In this document: piece by piece, positions 58,671 to 64,000 of the stretch
Layout: every line of letters begins with the position of its first letter
Numbering within the stretch: position 1 is the first letter of the stretch
Assembly: GCA_040880725.1 (NCBI GenBank)
Contig: JBBDHV010000030.1
Span: forward strand, 1-64,000
Reading direction: 5' to 3'
Source: DATHWB01 sp040880725
GTDB lineage: Bacteria > Actinomycetota > Acidimicrobiia > Spongiisociales > ZC4RG35
DNA length: 64,000 nt
Notes under the pieces: generated by a model
Told to the model about the DNA's origin: nothing
The model's input: the letters and a program-made list of their open reading frames with translations, nothing else
Databases searched by the model: none
Made by a program: the position numbers and the translations under genes

Positions 58671-60041
58671 TCAGAGTTCCTTGACCGCTCCGACGATCTC
58701 TCCGATGCCTTCCTTCGCATCGGCGAAGAACATGAGGGTGTTCTCGTTGTAGAACAGGGGGTTGTCGATGCCGGCGAAGCCGGGCGAAAGGCTTCGCTTG
58801 ATGACGATGACATTTCCGGCACGGTCGACGTCGAGGACGGGCATGCCGTAGATCGGGCTGGTGGAGTCGTCCCGGGCGGACGGGTTGACCACGTCGTTGG
58901 CGCCCACGACGAGGGCGACATCGGTTCGAGGGAAGTCGCCGTTGATGTCTTCGAGGTCGTACAACAACTCGTAGTCGACGTCGGCTTCGGCCAACAGGAC
59001 ATTCATGTGGCCGGGCATGCGGCCGGCCACAGGGTGAATCGCGTAGCGCACCTCCACGCCTTTCGACTCGAGGAGGGCGGCCAACTCCCTGAGCACATGC
59101 TGGGCCTGGGCGACGGCCAATCCGTATCCCGGCACGACGACCACACGTTCGGCATACGCCAGCGTGACCGCGACATCATCTGCGGACGCGCTCCGGGTCA
59201 CCTTCTCGGTGCCGTCGTCGGCGACGGCAGCCGAACCGGCACCGAACACCGAGAACAACACATTGGCGAGCGTGCGGTTCATCGCCTTCACCATGATGTT
59301 CGTGAGGATGAGTCCGGCCGCGCCCACGAGCGCACCCGAGATGATCAGCGCGTTCGAGTCGATCACGAACCCCGCGGCGGAGGCTGCGAGCCCGGATGCA
59401 GAGTTGAGGAAGCTGATCACCACCGGCATGTCGGCGCCACCGATCGGGAGGGTCCGGGTGATGCCGAGGGCGAAGGCGACGGCGATGAGGATCCACGCCC
59501 ACAGCATCGAACCGCTGGTGGCCAGTGCGATCACGCCGGCCACACCGGCGATGGCGAGGAGCGAATCGACCACGATCTGGCCGGGGAAGGTGATCGACTG
59601 CCCGCCGAGCACGCCTTGGAGCTTGCCGAACGCGACAAAACTGCCCGAGAAGGTGAGGGCGCCGATCAGCACGGAAATGCCGATCGTGACGAGCGTTCTC
59701 GTGTCGGAGTCGGGTTCGGTGGCGAGGGCGGAGAGCGCCACCAATGCGGACGCACCACCTCCGAATCCGTTGAATGCGGCGACGAGTTGCGGCATCGCCG
59801 TCATCTCCACCGTGCGTGCCAGGTACGCGCCGATGGCAGCTCCGACGACCAGGCCGGCGATCACGGCCCCGTACCCGATGATTCCGGCGTCGAGGAGTGT
59901 CACGACGATGGCGAGGAGCATTCCGATCGAGGCGAACCGGTTGCCCGTCCGGGCGGTCGCAGGCGAGGTCAGCCGCTTGAGGCCGACGATGAACAGGACC
60001 GCCGCGAGGAGATAGAGGAATCCTTGGAGGGTGATGTTCAC
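58671..60041 (-). CDS. pntB: NAD(P) transhydrogenase beta subunit
   Basis: Uses the proton gradient to drive hydride transfer from NADH to NADP+, supplying NADPH. The 456-residue product has about nine helices (domain II) and a C-terminal NADP-binding domain III (VVVPGYGLAVAQAQHVLREL, ALVVGANDVVNPSA, GMPVLDVDRAGNVIVIKRS). Domain II carries GGGASALVALSAL and NSASGLAASAAGF. It overlaps pntAB by 4 bp. Confidence 0.96.
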   Translation of the reverse strand: MNITLQGFLYLLAAVLFIVGLKRLTSPATARTGNRFASIGMLLAIVVTLLDAGIIGYGAVIAGLVVGAAIGAYLARTVEMTAMPQLVAAFNGFGGGASALVALSALATEPDSDTRTLVTIGISVLIGALTFSGSFVAFGKLQGVLGGQSITFPGQIVVDSLLAIAGVAGVIALATSGSMLWAWILIAVAFALGITRTLPIGGADMPVVISFLNSASGLAASAAGFVIDSNALIISGALVGAAGLILTNIMVKAMNRTLANVLFSVFGAGSAAVADDGTEKVTRSASADDVAVTLAYAERVVVVPGYGLAVAQAQHVLRELAALLESKGVEVRYAIHPVAGRMPGHMNVLLAEADVDYELLYDLEDINGDFPRTDVALVVGANDVVNPSARDDSTSPIYGMPVLDVDRAGNVIVIKRSLSPGFAGIDNPLFYNENTLMFFADAKEGIGEIVGAVKEL

Positions 60042-60328
60042 CGGCGGTCACCCCGCTTGAACATCTCCAGCATCCGGTCGGTGACCATGAAGCCGCCGAC
60101 GACGTTGATCGTGGCGAACGTGACGGCCAGGAATCCGAGCACGGTGGCCGTGGTGGTGTCGGAACTTCCCACCGCGACGATTGCGCCGATGACCGTGATG
60201 CCCGAGATCGCGTTCGAACCGGACATCAGCGGCGTGTGGAGCGTTGGTGGCACTTTGGTGATGACTTCGAAGCCGACGAAGGCGGCGAGCACGAACACGG
60301 TGATCGGGATGAGGAGGGATTCCATCAT
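60038..60328 (-). CDS. pntAB: NAD(P) transhydrogenase alpha-2 subunit
   Basis: The 96-residue protein has three helices that complete the membrane domain. TPLMSGSNAISGITVIGAIV is the family signature. Separate alpha-1 and alpha-2 chains mark the three-subunit type of transhydrogenase known from other bacteria. Both ends overlap neighbours by ATGA. Confidence 0.95.
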   Translation of the reverse strand: MMESLLIPITVFVLAAFVGFEVITKVPPTLHTPLMSGSNAISGITVIGAIVAVGSSDTTTATVLGFLAVTFATINVVGGFMVTDRMLEMFKRGDRR

Positions 60329-61425
60329 TGCTCCAGGAGTCGGGAATGGACGACGGAGCCGTCGCGGCAGATCATCGAGTCGATCACGATGTCGTCGTCG
60401 ACCGCAGGATCGAAGGAGCCGTCGGCGGCGGTGACGAGAGCGAGGAAGGAAGAGACGTTCCGGGAGTACATGCGGCTGGCATCTGCGGACACCCGTGCCA
60501 TGAGGTCGGTGGCGCCGATGATCGTGACCCCGTTGTGACTCACTGTCTCCCCGGGAACCGTCGCCGCGCAGTTGCCTCCGGTGGCCGCCGCCAGGTCCAC
60601 GATCACCGATCCCGGACGCATGGCCTCCACGGTGCGGGTCTCGATGAGCAGGGGGGCGGGCCGCCCGGGGATGGCTGCGGTGGTGATGACCACATCACTC
60701 TGGGCAACGATCGGGGCGAGCCCGTCGAGGATCCGCTGTTGCTCGTCGTCGGCGACCTCCTTGGCGTATCCGCCCGCCTCGGCGGCATCCTGGGCGGGGA
60801 CTTCGAGGGTGACGAACTTCGCTCCGAGGCTCTCGACCTGTTCGCCGGCCGCCGCACGCACATCGAATGCGGACACGACTGCACCGAGTCGCCGCGCCGT
60901 GGCGATGGCCTGGAGACCGGCGACGCCTGCGCCCAGCACCAGCACTGCCGCCGGACGTATCGTGCCGGCGGCGGTGGTCAGCATCGGAAAGAACCGGTCG
61001 GAGGCGACGGCTCCCTCGAGGACTGCCTGATATCCGGCGACTGTCGCCTGCGACGACAGCGCGTCGATCGACTGGGCGCGGGTGGTGCGGGGGACGGCTT
61101 CGAAAGCCCAAGCGGTGACTCCGGTCGCAGCGAGTGCCGTCATCGCCTCCGGCTGGTCGAACGGTCGGAGCATCCCGAGCACCGCACGCCCCGGCACCGT
61201 TCCGGAGGTCGGCAGTTCGATGACGGCGACGAGGTCCACATCCGACGGCACTCCGATCTCCGCTCCTGCCTCGCGGTAGGTGTCGTCGGGGAAGCCGGCT
61301 GCCTCACCTGCGGAAGGCGCGACAGTGACGTGATGGCCCGCGGCCACGAGCTTCTTGACGACGTCCGGCACCAGCGCGACACGCCGTTCGCCCGGTTGAT
61401 CTGCGAGGAGTACTCCGATGTGCAC
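60325..61425 (-). CDS. pntAA: NAD(P) transhydrogenase alpha-1 subunit
   Basis: The 366-residue soluble NAD(H)-binding domain I resembles alanine dehydrogenase. QPGERRVALVPDVVKKLVAA is at the start, and VLGAGVAGLQAIATARRLGA is the Rossmann loop. The mobile loop and RTVEAMRPGSVIVDLAAATG follow. I use GTG 61425 (HIGVLLADQ) because the 11 longer residues are not family-like. It is the first gene of pntAA-AB-B. Confidence 0.95.
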   Translation of the reverse strand: MHIGVLLADQPGERRVALVPDVVKKLVAAGHHVTVAPSAGEAAGFPDDTYREAGAEIGVPSDVDLVAVIELPTSGTVPGRAVLGMLRPFDQPEAMTALAATGVTAWAFEAVPRTTRAQSIDALSSQATVAGYQAVLEGAVASDRFFPMLTTAAGTIRPAAVLVLGAGVAGLQAIATARRLGAVVSAFDVRAAAGEQVESLGAKFVTLEVPAQDAAEAGGYAKEVADDEQQRILDGLAPIVAQSDVVITTAAIPGRPAPLLIETRTVEAMRPGSVIVDLAAATGGNCAATVPGETVSHNGVTIIGATDLMARVSADASRMYSRNVSSFLALVTAADGSFDPAVDDDIVIDSMICRDGSVVHSRLLEQ

Positions 61426-61495
61426 GGCCCATGACCCTAACGACATCGGGAGCGGCATCTGTCCCTGAGTTCGGGGGCTCTGATACGGTCACGGT

Positions 61496-62395
61496 GTGCC
61501 TTCCCACATTTTCCGCGCGGGCGCGCCGACGCTCTGGACGAGGGGGCAAGGCTGCTCCGAGCTGGCGGAACTCCTCTCTCCTGTCGACGCCGTGCGCGCC
61601 GAAGGAGACCTGGTCGAAGCCTGTCTGCGTGCTCGTGCCGATGCGGTCGTGTCGCGCAGGCTCTCGTCGAGTTTCGAACTCGTCCCGCAGATCGTGCCGG
61701 ACGGGATCGACCTGTCCCGGTCAGGGTCGATCGTTGCCGCCGTGTCAGGCGGCCCGCACTCGCCTCTGGCGGCTGCCGTCGCCGCCCGGCTCGGGCGGGC
61801 CACGTCGCTGCCCGCCTCGATGGTGTGCGCGTACCGCGACGAGGAGGGACAGGGCCACGCGGTGTCGCTCATCCAGGACCTCTACCAGCAGATCCCGGAC
61901 ATCGAATACCGGTTGGTGGAGGCCGAGGATGCCCACTCGCTCATGAGTCAACTCCCCGATGACGCCTCCCTCGTGCTGGGCGCCCCGGGAGGGGGATGGT
62001 TGCAACGAACGTTCTTCGGGCAGGGCGCCAAGCTCATTCAGGCCGCCTCCGCGGGGGCGATTGTGGTGCGTTCCGCCCCGCGGCGGGTGTTTCAGGAGAT
62101 GGGCGAACCCGTCTACGTGTCTCCCTTGCACGATGCAGCCGACCTGCTGAGGATTCATTCCGAGGCCAGCCTCGCCGTGGCGGACGCCGGCATGCTCGTG
62201 GGAATCGTCCGCCGGGACGCACTCGAGCTCGCCGATCCCGGCGTCGCGGTGTCGGAGTTGATGCAGGCTCCGACGTCGGTGAGCGCCCTGGATGCTGTCG
62301 ACGACGTGGCTGAAGTGTGGAAAGAGTTCGATCCCGACCCCATCCCGGTCACCGACGCCGACGGGGCGCTTCTCGGCGGACTCGTCGTTTCCTGA
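61496..62395 (+). CDS. Universal-stress-like domain with C-terminal CBS-type region
   Basis: The 299-residue protein has a middle nucleotide-binding-like domain (IVAAVSGGPHSPLAAAVAAR, LGAPGGGWLQRTFFGQGAKL, ASAGAIVVRSAPRRVF) similar to universal stress proteins. CBS-like elements flank it (VRAEGDLVEACLRARADAVV, ISVADAGMLVGIVRRDALEL-type sequence and DDVAEVWKEFDPDPIPVTDA). It probably senses adenine nucleotides; the partner is unknown. It is divergent from pntAA with a 70-bp gap. Confidence 0.65.
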   Translation: MPSHIFRAGAPTLWTRGQGCSELAELLSPVDAVRAEGDLVEACLRARADAVVSRRLSSSFELVPQIVPDGIDLSRSGSIVAAVSGGPHSPLAAAVAARLGRATSLPASMVCAYRDEEGQGHAVSLIQDLYQQIPDIEYRLVEAEDAHSLMSQLPDDASLVLGAPGGGWLQRTFFGQGAKLIQAASAGAIVVRSAPRRVFQEMGEPVYVSPLHDAADLLRIHSEASLAVADAGMLVGIVRRDALELADPGVAVSELMQAPTSVSALDAVDDVAEVWKEFDPDPIPVTDADGALLGGLVVS

Positions 62396-62429
62396 ATAGG
62401 CGCCTGGTCCGATCGGGCTCAGCCGCCAG

Positions 62430-62650
62430 ATGACGCCGATGGTTTCGCATCCCTCTTCGCCTCCCCTTGCTGTTCGACTGTGGCGCGCCCTGTTCTGGTT
62501 CGTCGCGGTCGCAGTGCTCGTCGTCCATGTGGTGGCCGGTTGGATGTTCTCGGGCCGGATCATCGACGAGGCGTTCACGCCTCGCGGGAGCTCGCCGCCG
62601 CGGCCTACGACCAGCGGGTGCTCGCGTTTTTGGAAGCCCACTGGCGGTAA
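62430..62650 (+). pseudogene. Small membrane protein gene, apparently frameshifted
   Basis: From ATG 62430 the frame encodes a transmembrane segment (ALFWFVAVAVLVVHVVAGWM) followed by FSGRIIDEAFTPR, then becomes low quality. A different frame then gives RELAAAAYDQRVLAFLEAHW to a stop at 62648. The join near 62575 would need a one-base change. It could be an authentic small gene with an indel or sequencing error; the family is not recognised. Confidence 0.35.
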
Positions 62651-62680
62651 CGTCGCCGTTTGGCGCGCGAGGGAGCGGAC

Positions 62681-64000
62681 GTGGCACAACGCGGGTATTA
62701 CCGACATCCGACCATTCATCGAGACACCGTCGTCTTCGTCTCCGAGGATGACCTGTGGGCTGTCGAGAGCTCAGGTGGGGTCGCTCGGAGGCTCACCGCA
62801 AACCCCGGAATGCAGACGTTTCCCCGTCTTTCGCCCGACGGAGCGCTCCTGGCCTTCACGAGCCGCGACGAGGGCGCGGGCGAGGTCTTCGTCATGGAGG
62901 CCGCCGGGGGAGCGGCGCGTCGGCTCAGTCACTTCGGTGCGAACACCAATGTCGTGGGGTGGACGCCCGACGGCGCGGGTGTGATCGCCGCCACGGACCA
63001 TCGTCAGCCATTCACCGGATGGCATCACTTGTGGACGGTCCCGGTCGGTGGTGGACCTGCGGAGCCTGTCGGTGTGGGACCGGGTGTTGGGATGTCCCAT
63101 GCCCCCGATGCCAAAGGCGCCGTGATGAGCCGTCACGGGTTGGATCCCGCCCGGTGGAAGCGGTATCGCGGGGGCCGGGCCGGCACTCTGTGGGTGGATC
63201 GCGAGGGGTCGGGTGACTTCGAGGTTCTCGTCGACCTGGCGGGGAATCTGGCGTCGCCGATGTGGATCGGACGACGCATCTACTTCGTGTCGGACCACGA
63301 GGGTGTCGGCAACCTGTATTCGGTGACACCGACGGGTGCCGGCCTGACACGTCACACCGAGCACCGTGACTTCTACGTGCGCTTTCCGAGTGCCGACGCC
63401 CGTCGGGTCGTCTACCAGGCCGGCGCCGACCTGTTCGTACTGGACACACGTTCGGACGAGGTCACGGGTTTGGATGTCTCGATCCCTTCGGCTCGGCCGC
63501 AACTCAACCGCCAATTCGTCACCCCGAGCCGGTTCCTCGAGTCGGTCGATCTGCATCCCGAGGGCCATTCGATCGCCGTCAACGCCCGAGGCGGATCGTT
63601 CACGATGCCGCTGTGGGAGGGCGCCTCCCGTCGCCACGGCGAGGTGTCGAAACACCGTCGCCGGCTGACGACATGGCTTCCCGATGGCGAACGCATCGTC
63701 TCGGTCACCGATCAGACCGGTGAGGAGGCGCTCATCATCGAGCGCGCCGACGGGTCCGGCGACGCCGTGCTGATCGAGCGGGACTTCGGACGCATCCGTT
63801 CGATCGTGGCCTCACCGAAAGGGCCCTTGCGGCTGGCGGTGACCAACCATCGCCACGAAGTGCTCGTGGTCAACGTGTCCCGCAAGTCGGTGAGTGTCAT
63901 CCACCGCAGCCCCCACACGTGGATCGCGGGGACGGCATGGAGCCCCGACGGTCGCTGGTTGGCGTTTTCGGCGGCGCTGACCCGGCTCACGTCGACGATT
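62681..64000 (+). CDS. Tricorn-type protease, N-terminal propeller (runs off window)
   Basis: The 440 codons present have no stop. The start MAQRGYYRHPTIHRDTVVFV, then EDDLWAVESSGGVARRLT and FPRLSPDGALLAFTSRDEGA, match the six-bladed beta-propeller of tricorn proteases. Repeated blades follow (VVGWTPDGAGVIAATDHRQP, PMWIGRRIYFVSDHEGVGNL, AWSPDGRWLAFSAALTR). The second propeller, PDZ and S41 catalytic part would lie beyond 64000. Tricorn degrades oligopeptides released by the proteasome or Clp. GTG 62681 gives the family N-terminus. Confidence 0.9.
   Translation, partial: MAQRGYYRHPTIHRDTVVFVSEDDLWAVESSGGVARRLTANPGMQTFPRLSPDGALLAFTSRDEGAGEVFVMEAAGGAARRLSHFGANTNVVGWTPDGAGVIAATDHRQPFTGWHHLWTVPVGGGPAEPVGVGPGVGMSHAPDAKGAVMSRHGLDPARWKRYRGGRAGTLWVDREGSGDFEVLVDLAGNLASPMWIGRRIYFVSDHEGVGNLYSVTPTGAGLTRHTEHRDFYVRFPSADARRVVYQAGADLFVLDTRSDEVTGLDVSIPSARPQLNRQFVTPSRFLESVDLHPEGHSIAVNARGGSFTMPLWEGASRRHGEVSKHRRRLTTWLPDGERIVSVTDQTGEEALIIERADGSGDAVLIERDFGRIRSIVASPKGPLRLAVTNHRHEVLVVNVSRKSVSVIHRSPHTWIAGTAWSPDGRWLAFSAALTRLTSTI

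Overview
The window is high-GC, gene-dense bacterial DNA with many GTG starts, 4-bp ATGA/GTGA overlaps between operon genes, and several overlapping convergent genes. The gene content points to an actinobacterium, probably of the class Acidimicrobiia. Evidence includes an F420-type (LLM class) oxidoreductase, the actinobacterial trio histidine phosphatase / DUF3090 / SCO1664 family, the Nif3 plus zinc-ribbon pair, a Streptomyces-like Nur box, and a complete System I (Ccm) cytochrome c maturation operon, which is uncommon in Actinobacteria. The class assignment is inference.

Layout. 1-3099 is a decayed mobile region: an IS21-type istA broken by frameshifts, an IS256-family element with 15-bp terminal repeats, about 0.7 kb of non-coding remnant, and the 3' half of a tRNA-Val that looks like an integration (att) scar. 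Ordinary chromosome follows. 3.1-6.1 kb holds a secreted protein and its membrane-anchored partner. 6.4-13.3 kb holds VOC, HhH, Nif3, zinc-ribbon, lipoprotein, cupin, F420 oxidoreductase and adenosine deaminase genes. 13.3-16.7 kb is a MoxR-type ATPase with a VWA protein. 16.6-20.4 kb is a permease, the actinobacterial trio and an SRAP protein. 20.6-27.7 kb holds a cation/proton antiporter, a sensor kinase, an ECF sigma with its partner, a DUF2254 protein and a doubly frameshifted RibD/DHFR-like gene. RNase P RNA is at 27.8-28.2 kb.

28.7-33.3 kb is the most interesting stretch. trpD is followed by a Fur-family regulator, then a TlpA-like lipoprotein whose first active-site Cys codon is an in-frame TGA with a SECIS-like hairpin behind it (candidate selenoprotein), then a near-perfect Nur box in front of a CbiMNQO-type nickel/cobalt transporter.

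33.4-36.7 kb holds a lipoprotein gene flanked by dispersed repeats, a lipase-like hydrolase and a lone receiver. 36.7-43.2 kb (minus strand) is ccmABCDEFH-I-G. 43.3-46.2 kb is an OmpR-type two-component system, an Lgt-like protein and a TlpA lipoprotein. 46.3-52.1 kb is the histidine operon (yerC-like, hisG-D-B-H-F-IE, divergent hisA; no hisC). 52.3-58.7 kb holds an acyl-CoA dehydrogenase, a DEDD exonuclease/UvrC-like fusion, an rRNA/tRNA methyltransferase, a second ECF sigma, DUF2007, and a nitroreductase. 58.7-61.4 kb is a three-subunit transhydrogenase. 61.5-64 kb holds a USP/CBS protein and the start of a tricorn-type protease.

Three families of short dispersed intergenic repeats (called A, B and C here) recur across the window. 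One copy of A is read as protein at the C-terminus of CcmH. B and C occur adjacent at 52.1 kb but flank a gene at 33.4-34.9 kb.
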